Positions 10,186 to 20,444 of a stretch of DNA of 64,000 nucleotides are shown here, one piece after another (the stretch's first letter is position 1; every line of letters begins with the position of its first letter). The stretch is from contig NC_016482.1 of NCBI RefSeq assembly GCF_000227115.2, forward strand, positions 248,001-312,000, given 5' to 3'. This DNA comes from Naumovozyma dairenensis CBS 421 (taxonomy: Eukaryota; Ascomycota; Saccharomycetes; Saccharomycetales; Saccharomycetaceae). The position numbers were made by a program, and so were the translations under genes. The notes beneath the pieces are model-generated. The model had not been told where the DNA came from, did no database searches, and saw only the letters and a list, made by a program, of their open reading frames with translations.

Positions 10186-11071
10186 GTTGCTAGATCTGTA
10201 TTCGTGTTATATGATTTTGGTTTTTCCTTTCGCTCTAAATCAGTGGGGAAGTGAGCTTAGCAATTGCAATTTATCAATCAAAGTATCTATGTTGACCAAT
10301 TGTTCAAAATGTTCCAAAAGATAGAGTTCCTTTACTCCGGCTTACCTTACCTTCTCTTTTCTTCTCTTCAACTACCAACTGTTGTTTCGTACACCTTAAC
10401 TATGGCGAACTGTATACAATAAGTTTGCCACCTGTCTCTTATTTTGACAATTGAAGATTTAACGTTAAGGTATCGTACTATGCCAACTGAAAGACAACAA
10501 CACCACTAACGACGTTCGTAGGAAGCCGAAGGGGATTTCCAAAATCCGAGTGTGGGTCACGGGTGTCTGTTTACCCGGCTAACAAAAGAACAAATTAGGG
10601 CATTTAAGAGGGCATGAACATATTTCTTTAACTTAACCCTATATTATTGTTAGAAAGCCGTGAGCGGGGGTTGTTGCCCTAACAGTCCTCCGAACGTCTT
10701 TTCTTTCTTTTTAGCCATAGACCAAACGGCACGCACGAACATCCGTACCGAACGTACATACATTTTATATTGAATTGAATTATGGGTAAAAAAACGTTGG
10801 ATATAGCTATTATAACTAACATGACCCCACAGTTACTTACTATTACTTACTATTTCAGAAGAAGATGGTGAATGGAATACGTAGAACATAACACTAGGAC
10901 TAACATTAGGTGAAATTAGACGAATATCTATCTATACTTAAACAGAATAAAACCTCGCCGAAGAGTTATCGTCCTTAATTTTTGATTACCTAAGAAAACG
11001 ATAATTATACAGAGAAACAGTACTTTTTGAAGAAACAACAAAGAAAATCTTTAAACAGATCAATAGAAGCC
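10186..11071. other. SEC24-UBC8 spacer and proposed inversion breakpoint
   Basis: An 886-base divergent promoter region. It includes a Reb1-type TTACCCGG at 10571-10578. In S. cerevisiae SEC24/SFB2 and UBC8 are not neighbours, so one breakpoint of the large inversion should lie here. I see no LTR or tRNA in it. Confidence 0.5.
10571..10578 (+). promoter_or_regulatory. Reb1-type site
   Basis: TTACCCGG matches the general regulatory factor Reb1 consensus. It lies about 390 bases upstream of SEC24 and 500 upstream of UBC8 in a divergent promoter, where such sites usually set a nucleosome-depleted region. Confidence 0.5.
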
Positions 11072-11950
11072 ATGAAGTATGTTACAAAAATTTTGTTTGT
11101 TTTACCTTATCTTTACGTTTTAATATGGTCTTTTGACTATAAAAAAACTTGGTAAGCGATAAATGTTCCTATGATACTAACTTCTTCTTTTTTTTTTGGT
11201 AATACTACTAATACTAGCAATATTAATAGTCGTAATAGCAATAGTAGTAACAATAGTAGTGGTGGTGGTACTAACTCTAAAAGAAGGATTGAAACAGATG
11301 TTATGAAACTACTAATGAGTGATCATGATGTAGAATTAGTGAATGATAATATGCAAGAATTTTATATTAAATTTTGTGGACCAAAGGATACACCGTATGA
11401 AAATGGTGTTTGGAGATTACATGTAGAATTACCTGATAATTATCCATATAAATCTCCAAGTATTGGATTTGTTAATAAAATTTTCCATCCAAATATTGAT
11501 ATTGCATCAGGTTCCATTTGTTTAGATGTAATTAATTCTACTTGGTCCCCATTATACGATTTACTTAATATCGTAGAATGGATGATACCTGGGTTATTAA
11601 AGGAACCTAATGGGAGTGATCCACTGAATAATGAAGCTGCAACTTTGGAGTTAAAGGATAAAAAACTTTACGAGGAAAGAATTAAAGAATATATTGCAAA
11701 ATATGCGACTGAGGATAGATATATACAAACGTTTGGTGCTGGTACCGATGATTCAAGTGGTGAGGATGATGATCCGCTTGATGGTTTCCAAAAGGAAGAT
11801 GAAGACGAAGAAGAAGAAGAAGATATTGATAAGGGATTTGCAGGAGAATCTGGGGATGATTTTGGAAAAGGAAACAAGAATAAAGACGAAACGGATGGTA
11901 GCAGTGAGGAATTAAGTGATATAGAAGTAAGTGAAGAAGAGGAAGCTTGA
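11072..11950 (+). CDS. UBC8: Ubc8 ubiquitin-conjugating enzyme, two exons
   Basis: Exon 1 is only ATGAA (11072-11076); exon 2 is 11218-11950; the product is 245 residues. S. cerevisiae UBC8 has the same arrangement, a 5-base first exon. The UBC fold follows a Ser/Asn/Gly-rich N-terminus: [11 protein letters not shown], then the HPN motif in [10 protein letters not shown] and the catalytic Cys at about residue 103 in GSICLDV. The C-terminus ends in a long acidic Glu/Asp tail typical of Ubc8. The enzyme is the E2 for GID-dependent degradation of gluconeogenic enzymes. GLC3 follows as in S. cerevisiae, but VAC8, its normal upstream neighbour, is 44 kb away. An unspliced reading starting at 11171 is unlikely because it begins at the intron branch point. 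Confidence 0.92.
11077..11217 (+). other. Spliceosomal intron in UBC8
   Basis: A 141-base intron: GTATGT donor at 11077, TACTAAC branch point at 11175-11181, a poly-T tract, and AG acceptor at 11216-11217. The phase and position match the known UBC8 intron. Confidence 0.88.
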
Positions 11951-11964
11951 AGAATACGGGATCA

Positions 11965-12006
11965 TAAAAAATAAAAAATAAAAAATAAAAAATAAAAAAT
12001 AAAAAT
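11965..12006 (+). repeat. A6T heptamer tandem repeat
   Basis: Five to six tandem copies of a seven-base unit (six A then T), immediately 3' of the UBC8 stop codon. Confidence 0.8.
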
Positions 12007-12437
12007 TAAACAATGAAGAAAAGCAAGGAACAAAAGGAAACAAAGACTAAAGTTACTAACGTAATTTCTCCAATAAACACCGTACTGATATATTCATTCA
12101 ACAAATTCGTATACTCTCCTACTCCTACTCCACGCATCCTTCTTTTAAAGACAATAAAAAATCAAAGAAACAAATACCTACCACCGATAATCATATATAT
12201 ATATATTTATATATTTAACGTTATACTTTTTATTTATTTTTAAGAATAAGTAGTCGAATTAATGACCTAAGGAATAGTCTATTTAAAGGATTCGTGAGGA
12301 AGGATGTGTTGCTTGCGTTAGAATTATGTAGGACAATTACATAGGGTCTAGCAACTTGATAGCAACAGTTCAAGCAGTCCGATTTTTTGATACATGCGTA
12401 ACTTGAGGGACCTTCCTTCCTTCCGTTTGTTTCCTGA

Positions 12438-12548
12438 AGGGGAAGGGGGACATATTTAGCCGCCGAGGATACATACAATGTTCCGGGAAAAGGGTTGGGT
12501 GTTGTCCCGGATTATGCAACCGTTTCCAAAATATTTTATTTTAAGGGG
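12438..12548 (+). promoter_or_regulatory. STRE-like motifs upstream of GLC3
   Basis: AGGGG occurs at 12438-12442, 12444-12448 and 12544-12548. Msn2/Msn4 bind this core, and GLC3 is known to be stress-induced in S. cerevisiae. The distance (over 800 bases from the ATG) makes the role uncertain. Confidence 0.4.
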
Positions 12549-12784
12549 CGGCCAGCAGAAGCGGGGAAGAAAGGAAGGGAGAGAGGCAGAGAGAGAGAGA
12601 GGCAAAGGAACCGACAAGAGAAACAGCGGAAACAGAAGCAGCAACAACAACAACAACAACAACAACGAAAAAGGTGGGGGAAAGGACAACTGGAAGGTGC
12701 TTTGCTTTGGTTTTGCTTTGCTTTGCTCTGCAGACTTCTGAAAGATTAGTTCCGGTCTCGTCTGGTCTCGTCAGGCAGCCAGTC

Positions 12785-12808
12785 ATACGTACGTACGTAC
12801 GTACGTAC
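12785..12808 (+). repeat. CGTA tetranucleotide repeat
   Basis: About six tandem CGTA/GTAC units, self-complementary. Confidence 0.85.
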
Positions 12809-12954
12809 ATACGTGTACGTGTAAGTGTATATATGTGTATGTGTATGCGTGTTCCTGAAATAAGAACATAATGTAATATAATGTAATGTAATATTCCATA
12901 TTCTATATGCCATATGCTACGAATAATATAATATGCGCCGATTTTATCTCCCAC

Positions 12955-12964
12955 CCCCTCCCCT
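12955..12964 (+). promoter_or_regulatory. Adjacent CCCCT motifs (STRE) in the GLC3 promoter
   Basis: Two abutting CCCCT cores (12955-12959 and 12960-12964) about 400 bases upstream of GLC3, the reverse complement of the Msn2/4 stress element. Confidence 0.45.
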
Positions 12965-13163
12965 TCCCTCCCTCACCGTGCAACGTTACCTACGCCTTCA
13001 CAAATTACACCACACCATGTACGTCGAGTACGTCGCAACTTAGCACGTACGTAACGTGTAAGCACAACAGCAACAAGCAATAATCTTTTCAACAAATATG
13101 TTGACAGAATCTTGAAATGTCTTGTTCTGACCCTTGCCGGTTGTTTCTCCTACGGGAGACAAA

Positions 13164-13173
13164 TATATAAAAG
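13164..13173 (+). promoter_or_regulatory. GLC3 TATA box
   Basis: TATATAAAAG, 183 bases upstream of the ATG, followed by a pyrimidine-rich CT tract and an A-rich leader. This is a typical TATA-type stress promoter layout. Confidence 0.6.
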
Positions 13174-13355
13174 GGATAAGGTATTTGTACAGATAATTCA
13201 TTCTATATCTCTCTCTCTCTAGTTTCCCAGTTTCCAATTTCTTCCCTTCTTTTCCCTTTTCCTCAGAACATATAAGTCTATATCCCGTTAAGTTGCTGGC
13301 CCTTAATCCGAGAACAGTGAATATAACAAGTAAAAAAAAATCTATCCAATACAAG

Positions 13356-15467
13356 ATGATGGAAATCCCTGAAAACGTTAAAGGTGCTGTCGAGTTTGAT
13401 CCTTATCTAAAACCATACGCTCAAGTCTTAAGTGAAAGACGTTATCTAGCTGATAAATGGGCTTATGAAATTACCCATGCTACCCCTGACGGCTCCTACC
13501 AATCTTTAGCTAAGTTTTCAAGAGATTCTTATAAATCGTATGGTCTACATGCTAATCCACAAACAAAAGAGATCTCTTATAAAGAATGGGCTCCAAATGC
13601 TAAACGTGCCTTCTTAGTAGGTGAATTCAATAATTGGGATGGATCCAATCATGAATTGAAAAATAAAGATGAATTCGGTAATTTTTACATTACAATCCCT
13701 CCTTTATCTAATGGTGATTACGCAATCCCACATGATTCTAAAATTAAAGTCAAATTCCAATTAGAAGATGGTTCTGAAATCTATCGTTTACCTGCATGGA
13801 TTACAAGAGCCACTCAACCAACAAAGGAAACTGCAAAGCAATTTGGACCAACTTATGAAGGTAGATTCTGGAATCCAACTGAACCATACCAATTCCAAAA
13901 TAACAGACCCGTCTTCAATGAATCTCACGATTCTTTAAGAATTTATGAAGCTCATGTTGGTATCTCATCTCCAGAACCAAAAGTTACTACTTATAAAGAA
14001 TTCACTCAAAATATTTTACCAAGAATTAAAAAATTAGGTTACGATGCAATTCAATTAATGGCTATCATGGAACACGCCTATTACGCTTCATTCGGTTATC
14101 AAGTAACAAATTTCTTCGCTCCAAGTTCTCGTTATGGTACTCCAGAAGATTTAAAAGAATTAATCGATACTGCTCATGGAATGGGTATCTTAGTATTATT
14201 AGATGTAGTTCATAGTCACGCTTCCAAAAACGTGGAAGATGGTCTTAATAACTTCGATGGTTCTGATCATCAATATTTTCATTCATTGTCCTCTGGTAGA
14301 GGTGAACATCCTTTATGGGATTCAAGACTTTTCAATTACGGAAATTTTGAAGTTCAAAGATTCTTATTATCAAATTTAACTTACTATATCGATGTTTATC
14401 AATTCGATGGATTTAGATTTGACGGTGTTACTTCAATGTTATATTTACATCATGGTGTTGGTGAAGGTGGTGCTTTCTCCGGTGATTACAATGAATATTT
14501 ATCAAAGGAACGTTCAGGCGTCGACCATGAAGCCTTGGCTTACTTAATGTTGGCTAATGATTTAGTTCATGAATTACTACCTGAATCTGCAGTCACCGTC
14601 GCAGAAGATGTCTCTGGTTATCCAACCTTATGTTTACCACGTAACATTGGTGGCGTCGGTTTCGATTATAGATTAGCTATGGCTTTACCAGATATGTGGA
14701 TTAAACTCTTAAAGGAAAAAAGTGATGATCAATGGGATATGGGCCATATCGTTCATACTTTGACTAATAGACGTTACGGTGAAAAAGTTGTGGCTTATTG
14801 TGAATCTCATGATCAAGCTTTAGTGGGTGATAAAACTCTAGCCTTTTGGTTAATGGATGCTGAAATGTATACCGGTATGACTGTGCTAAAGGAACCTTCT
14901 TTAGTTATCGATCGTGGTATCGCACTTCATAAAATGATTAGATTAATTACTCATTCATTGGGTGGTGAAGCATATTTGAATTTTGAAGGTAATGAATTCG
15001 GGCATCCAGAATGGCTAGATTTCCCAAATGTTAATAATAATGATAGTTATCATTATGCTCGTAGACAATTTAATTTGGTAGATGATCACTTATTACGCTA
15101 TCAACATTTGAATAACTTCGATAGCACTATGCAACATACTGAAATGAAATATCAATGGTTGAATACTCCACAAGCATACGTGTCTTTAAAACATGAAGTA
15201 GATAAAGTTATTGCCTTTGAACGTAATGGGAAATTATTCATTTTCAATTTCCATCCAACAAACAGTTTCAGTGATTATAGAATTGGTGTCGAACAAGCTG
15301 GATCTTATCGTATCATTTTAAACACTGACAGACAGGAATTTGGTGGTCAAAATAGAATTGATGAAAATGCAAGATTTTTCACAACTGACTTAGAATGGAA
15401 TAATAGAAAGAATTTCATTCAAGTTTACATTCCATGCAGAACTGCAATTATCTTGGCTTTAGAATAA
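13356..15467 (+). CDS. GLC3: Glycogen branching enzyme Glc3
   Basis: A 703-residue 1,4-alpha-glucan branching enzyme (GH13; S. cerevisiae 704). The N-terminal CBM48 region ([19 protein letters not shown]) precedes a TIM barrel. The barrel carries the Asp nucleophile in FDGFRFDGV (about residue 355), the Glu acid/base in VAEDVSG (about 416) and the transition-state Asp in [11 protein letters not shown]. It introduces alpha-1,6 branches into glycogen. The frame is open upstream to a TTG at 13293, but homology starts at [16 protein letters not shown], so I use the ATG at 13356. Codon use is strongly biased toward preferred yeast codons, suggesting high expression. Confidence 0.97.
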   Translation: MMEIPENVKGAVEFDPYLKPYAQVLSERRYLADKWAYEITHATPDGSYQSLAKFSRDSYKSYGLHANPQTKEISYKEWAPNAKRAFLVGEFNNWDGSNHELKNKDEFGNFYITIPPLSNGDYAIPHDSKIKVKFQLEDGSEIYRLPAWITRATQPTKETAKQFGPTYEGRFWNPTEPYQFQNNRPVFNESHDSLRIYEAHVGISSPEPKVTTYKEFTQNILPRIKKLGYDAIQLMAIMEHAYYASFGYQVTNFFAPSSRYGTPEDLKELIDTAHGMGILVLLDVVHSHASKNVEDGLNNFDGSDHQYFHSLSSGRGEHPLWDSRLFNYGNFEVQRFLLSNLTYYIDVYQFDGFRFDGVTSMLYLHHGVGEGGAFSGDYNEYLSKERSGVDHEALAYLMLANDLVHELLPESAVTVAEDVSGYPTLCLPRNIGGVGFDYRLAMALPDMWIKLLKEKSDDQWDMGHIVHTLTNRRYGEKVVAYCESHDQALVGDKTLAFWLMDAEMYTGMTVLKEPSLVIDRGIALHKMIRLITHSLGGEAYLNFEGNEFGHPEWLDFPNVNNNDSYHYARRQFNLVDDHLLRYQHLNNFDSTMQHTEMKYQWLNTPQAYVSLKHEVDKVIAFERNGKLFIFNFHPTNSFSDYRIGVEQAGSYRIILNTDRQEFGGQNRIDENARFFTTDLEWNNRKNFIQVYIPCRTAIILALE

Positions 15468-16081
15468 GCTAATTCCAGGAAAAAAAAAAAAAAAATATTT
15501 TACTCAATTAATTGATTTAATTGAAATATATTCTACATTAAATAAAATACTATGATAAATAAAAAGTATATTATAGATAAAATATAGATTTAATACACAC
15601 ATAAAATTTTTCTTCTAACATACGTAGAAACCAATAGGAATTTAAAGGATACAGTACTTACAGCAAATCCTATTCGTACCTTCCAGTTGATGTAATGAGT
15701 TCCATGGATGGGTTTATCAAGTTGAGGTAATTTAGGGCAGTCAGGATTATTATTCGATTATTCGATAACTTCATAAAAATTGAAAGTTTAAAGAAAATAT
15801 AATGTTTAACTCCATCCTTTGGGGATTTTTACCTAATGGAGGAAGAGAAATAAAGAAAAAAGAGAATACGTTAGTTGTGTGCCATTTACTTAGTTCCCAG
15901 CAAATTCTGTGATATATTTTTAAGACAGCACTTGATGAACGACACACACTACTGGATCTTTCGGGTTTGCACTCGAATAAATCTCAAAGTTTATCTCCTT
16001 TAATATCAATTTAAATGAATAAATAACCAACCAATAAATAACTATACATATTGGTTTAGAACAGTTAATCTTATGTTATAT
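15468..16081. other. GLC3 3' region up to the first LTR
   Basis: About 610 AT-rich bases with no gene. A run of A directly follows the GLC3 stop and would suit a yeast terminator. Confidence 0.5.
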
Positions 16082-16481
16082 TGTAATATAAGAGGAATTA
16101 TACCGTGACGCAAAGTGTTCTAAGTTAATAGTATATTCATTACTTGATTATTTTCTTATTTAAACATATTTAAAAGAAGAGGAACGTTTAGGTATATCCT
16201 CTAAAAGTTCCTCTTGTTATATATCCATGAATTATTCATATCCATTGCTCTCGACTGCCTCTTCCGTCACGTCCCCTACACTAATAACCCGTACGAAAAC
16301 TTTTCATCTCTTTTCTTTTCTTCTCGTTCTTCTACTGTTTCGGGTGGGTGTATAATATTTTATTCTGTCACCCATTCTTTATCCACTTGTGTCATGCAAC
16401 GCCTCTGTCGTCTATTCAGACCACAACCCAAGCATCTTCTCTTGTGTGTCGTTTCTTATTATCGGTCATAAAAATATATCA
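16082..16481 (-). repeat. 3' LTR of element A
   Basis: A 400-base copy of the LTR at 21487-21880. In sense orientation it starts TGATATATTT and ends in TTACA, so it has TG...CA ends. Confidence 0.85.
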
Positions 16482-16502
16482 CATTCGATCAACCTTTAAA
16501 AA

Positions 16503-17235
16503 TCAAAATTCTTCTGAATTTAAGAGCATCTTCTTGATCCATGGTTTATTGCTGTTGTATTTATCCACCAGTCTTTTCAAACTCGTTTCTGTGAGTAATC
16601 CCCGTAGTTCAGCTCCATTTATTTTGATAAAATCAAGTTCTGATTTTCCATCTAGTAAGATCGTGAATTCTTCCTCTCCATTCTTTTGTGATCTATCAAT
16701 GATCCTACTTATCTGTTGTGGGTCTTGTTTTAGTTCATCCAACGTAGCTTCCGGAACCAAATTGTAATCGATTGCAAAAGGGTGGAACTTCTTCACTGCT
16801 CTATAGTTGAATACATTATGTTTCTTTCTAGTTGTTAGTCCTCCACGTTTAACTTCAACGTTTGTGTCACCAATCAACCTTGTAATTGTAAAAGGACCAA
16901 ACCATTTATGATTAAACTTCGTGTGGGACGATTGTGGTGCATATGCGTCCCTGTGGATTAATATCTGATCTCCAACCTTATATGTGGATGGTCCTGGTGT
17001 CTCACATTGTAATACCGAGATTGCTTCTCTTGTGCATCCCCTACCATATCCTGCCACACCACTAATTGTGCCTGCATGTCTTGCATGAAGCGGTCCATAC
17101 CAGCTACAGCCATTCCACCTTCCGAGGTCTTGGACTTAAATTCATTCTTGGACGGTCCCAAATAGGATTAAACATACCCGTGAATCTTGGTTCATATCCC
17201 ACGTAATGCCATAAATGATGACACCTTCAAACAGG
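16503..17235 (-). pseudogene. Integrase C-terminal region of element A
   Basis: Reading on the minus strand, GYEPRFTGMFNPIWDRPR continues after a frame change into a segment ending QSRYYNVRHQDHP. It then goes on to the SH3-like beta fold of gypsy integrases (YKVGDQILIHRDAYAP, FGPFTITRLIGDTNVEV, HNVFNYRAVKKFHPF). At least two frameshifts and stops near 16960-17160 break it. It follows the inverted RH-IN block, as expected if the block was flipped. Confidence 0.75.
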
Positions 17236-17930
17236 ACCTGTATTGATTCCTTTTGATGGTACAAAGAAAGTAAGAGTCACCACTGATGCAAGTAACGAAG
17301 CTGTGGGTGCTACTTTGGAACTGGTCGATGAATCTGACCAAGTTATTGGTGTTGTTGCCTACATGAGTCATAAGTTAAGCAATTATGAACTCAATTGGCC
17401 AGTAAGAGACAAGGAGTTTTATGCAATCAAGCATGCGGTACAAGTCTGGAAACATTATTTAAAAGGTAGAACCTTCGAATTGAACTCCGATCACAAATCT
17501 CTACAAACAGTTCTCCGCAGTACAGACCATAATGACCGTATTCAACGTTGGGTTAGTTTTCGATCTAATTATGATTTCACTCTCAAATATATTCCAGGTG
17601 AAACAAACATGCTGATGGGCTGTCGTATTCAGATGAATAACGTTCGGTATTTAGTGCAAGGTTTCCAATTGCTGAACCCGGTGAATTTGAGAAGGAATAT
17701 GAACAGGACAATTTCTGCAAACAGATTATACCCATATTACAAGGTGCATCAGAATGCCCTAAAGAACTCAAGACGATCATTAAACGATATAAATTAGTGA
17801 AAGGTCTGCTGTACTACGGTATTTGTGAACGTAATGCGACTAGGTTATACAAACCTAGGGTGCTTTACGATTTGAGTTATTAAGATTATGCCATGGTTCA
17901 CCCGCTACTGCCCACCAAGGTATTTCTAGG
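17195..17930 (+). pseudogene. RNase H and integrase zinc-finger start (inverted block)
   Basis: Plus-strand frame with the Ty3/gypsy RNase H signatures TTDASNEAVGA, YELNWPVRDKEFYAIKHAV and LNSDHKSLQ, then IPGETNM. A few frameshifts later comes an integrase-type zinc-finger half, HGSPATAHQGISRTYA, in another frame near 17900-17940. The orientation is opposite to the rest of element A. Confidence 0.78.
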
Positions 17931-17942
17931 ACATATGCTATA

Positions 17943-18217
17943 TGTTGAAAGAAGAAGTAATTAAGACGTAGTATCTGTATATACTAACTAGTGGTAAGAT
18001 ACTATTCTCAATATGGACATTTACTATTATGTGGCTACGGGAAGAAAATAGAATTTTAGTGAAACCTGTCAAACAAGAAAAATTAGAATGATATTTTTAA
18101 AGTACACTTCATATATTATAATATATTTATATATACTTTATAGAATGATATAAAAAGAAGTAAGCAATAACAACTTTAACTTATTGTACAAAATATATTA
18201 CAACATTAACTAATAGT
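17943..18217 (+). mobile_element. Solo LTR-like insertion inside integrase
   Basis: About 275 AT-rich bases starting TGTTGAAAGAAG interrupt the integrase zinc finger. Removing them with one copy of a near-perfect 5-bp duplication (CTATA at 17938-17942, CTATC at 18218-18222) rejoins TYA and ILIMSAHYFWPEL in frame at the normal family spacing. The start resembles TGTTGGAA-type copia LTRs of yeast. An alternative end at CAACA (18205) would give perfect TG...CA ends but no duplication. Confidence 0.6.
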
Positions 18218-18850
18218 CTATCTTAATTATGTCTGCTCATTATTTTTGGCCAGAATTACTACATGATATTACAGGTTACGTTAAACGTTGCGAAGCATGT
18301 CAAAAATCAAAGAATTCACATGGGTTACCGGTTAGCATGTTCCATCCATTACAGGTACCATCTAGACGGTTTGAAGCGGTTAACATTGATTTCGTATCCG
18401 GGTTTAATGCTGATAGGGGTTACGATCAGATTATGGTTGTGACTGACAGATTGACTAAATAGGCCATCTTTTGCCCTTTGAAGAAGTCGGTTTCTGCAAG
18501 GGAGATTGCGGAGACGTTACTGGAACAAGTTGTGTTACAGTATGGGGTACCTACGTTCTTAGTGACCGATAGAGATGTTAAATTTGTGAATGCTATTTGG
18601 GAGCACTTTGCACAGAGGTTAGGTATGAATTTGAAATTTGGTACACCATATAATCCACAGACCGATGGACAGGTGGAGAGGTTGAATAAGACGATGGTAG
18701 AGATCATTAGATCGTATTTGATGGATGCTAAGGCTTGGGTCAATTATTTACAGTTGGCTGCTTTTGCTTATAATACAACACCACATGCATCATAATCAGC
18801 TTTTTCTTTAGTTCTTGGAAAGCAACCTGTTGATCTCGTAACCATTCCGA
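18218..18850 (+). pseudogene. Integrase catalytic core (inverted block)
   Basis: The plus-strand frame holds the zinc-finger Cys pair (CEACQKSK) and the DDE core: NIDFVSG, VTDRDVKFV and the Glu in TDGQVERLNKT, then AFAYNTTPHAS. An in-frame TAG at 18460-18462 lies after VTDRLTK, and another stop (TAA) at 18793-18795 follows TPHAS. Recognisable integrase residues (SAFSLVLGKQP) continue past it to about 18845, so the copy is dead. Confidence 0.78.
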
Positions 18851-20444
18851 TTTTCCAGCAATAACTTGTGAATAAGTCGAGCAATCGCACTAAAATCCTT
18901 CACAAACCGTCTATAAGAGCCTGCCAAACCAATAAATCTTCTAGCATCTTGAGCAGTCCTTGGTATAGGCCATTTTACCATTGCGTTAATCTTCGCTGGA
19001 TCCATTTTGATACCTTGTCTATCGACAATATGTCCCAAAAAATGTAAACGTTCTTTCAAAAATGAACATTTGGACTCTTTAACAGCAAGATGGTTATCTC
19101 TTAGAGCAGGTAGTACTAACCTCACATGTCTCTGGTGTTCTTCTTTCGTAGTTGAGTATACCAATATGCCATCTAAATAAACCAACGCAAATTTACCGAT
19201 GAATCTCTTAAAATAAATTCATAATCATTTGAAACGTTGATGGGGCATTCGTTAGCTCGAATGGCATCACATTTCAAGCAAATTGACCTTGATGGGTTAC
19301 AAAAGCAGTGTTAAAGCGGTCTTTAGTCACCACTGGGATCTGATGATAATCAGAGATTAAATCTAAAGAGGAAAACCATTTAGCACCTTTAAGGTCATTG
19401 AATAAGTCATCGATTAATGGTAATGGAAAACCACTCTTCACAGTGTTGGTGTTTAATTTCTTCCTAAATTCCACACAGAAACGAGGGGATCCATCCTTCT
19501 TCTTCACGAACAGTACCGGCGCCATATGGGGCGACGTGGTAGGAAATATTTGCCCGTTCACAATTAACTCTTCTAGTTGCTTCTCAAGTTCAGCCTTTTC
19601 TTCATCCGACATCCTACATGCACGGCTAAAAGTAGGGGAGAACTACCTGAATCGATATCAATAGTATGTTGAATTGTCCCATTATACACTGCTCTAGCAG
19701 GCAGCTTATCACATATAAGGTCTGGATACTCCTTCTTCAGAGTCAGGACATCCTTTCCTTCAGCTTCAACAATCGTTGTTTCATTAATCCTTGTAACCGG
19801 TCTAATGAATAACATACAGCACTCAACAGGTTCCTTCACTTGTCGCAAAATTTTGTTGCCGCCCCCCGAAGTAACCACGCAAATTTTACTTTGCGCACTT
19901 TCTTTCAAGGAAACAGTTGGATCAAATCTCAAGAATGGATTCCTATTTCCTAACTTTAACTCAGTAGTTGTATACCCGCTATTCAAAGATACTCTATTTC
20001 CATTCGAACCACCCGTTGATAATGATTCAGACAACCATTTCAAAGCAATGTCAGGGTTCCGATTAATAAACGGCATTCCCACGATAACAGGTTCCCTCAT
20101 ATCCCTGGATACCAAGAAAGTACCAGTAACCTGTTTACCATAAACTACAAAGCTTAACTCAACTTGTTCAGAAATATCTTCCGTACCACCAGAATCCATA
20201 CCACAAAGGTTTTAGATGTATCTTCTCTTTCGAGACCTAATTCCTTCAGCAGTCCATACTCAATCATATTGCTTTGAGTACCACAATCTAATAACATATG
20301 AACATCCTTGTCCTTCACTCTTAAAGTCTTAGTTGGAAGATCACATACCAACTGAACACTATCTAACCGACCATGTTTCACCCACTGAGCAGTCACCAAG
20401 GAGATTTGGGATGACTTCCCTAGTTTTTTGACTTGGATGGACAT
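18851..20444 (-). pseudogene. Protease and reverse transcriptase of element A
   Basis: This is the pol frame after Gag. The aspartic protease motif reads LLDCGTQSNMIEYGLL (Cys where Ser or Thr is usual after the Asp). Then, after frame breaks near 20200 and 19600, RT motifs follow: PHMAPVLFVKKKDGSPRFCV, FPLPLIDDLF, SLDLISDYHQIPV, FVTHQGQFA, then VYLDGILVYS and the connection region RFIGLAGSYRRFVKDFSAIARLIHKLL. The catalytic YxDD box reads YLDG, so the second Asp is lost. The frame ends near the inversion junction at about 18850. Confidence 0.8.

Larger units (their letters stand above)
11951..13355. other. UBC8-GLC3 spacer, low complexity, stress-type promoter
   Basis: 1.4 kb without a credible gene; the open frames here are artefacts of low complexity. 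It holds an A6T heptamer repeat (about 11965-12006), a purine-rich tract with CAA repeats (12560-12670), a CGTA tetranucleotide repeat (12785-12808), several STRE-like AGGGG/CCCCT motifs and a TATA box before GLC3. Confidence 0.6.

Noticed and set aside
12013..12960. Several overlapping frames on both strands upstream of GLC3
   Set aside because: They are made of purine tracts, CAA and CGTA repeats, and read as low-complexity translation on all frames.
17943..18217. The insert in integrase as a spliceosomal intron (it contains TACTAACTAG)
   Set aside because: There is no GTATGT-type donor at the left edge, the TACTAAC lies too near the 5' side, and a near-perfect 5-bp duplication better fits an LTR insertion.
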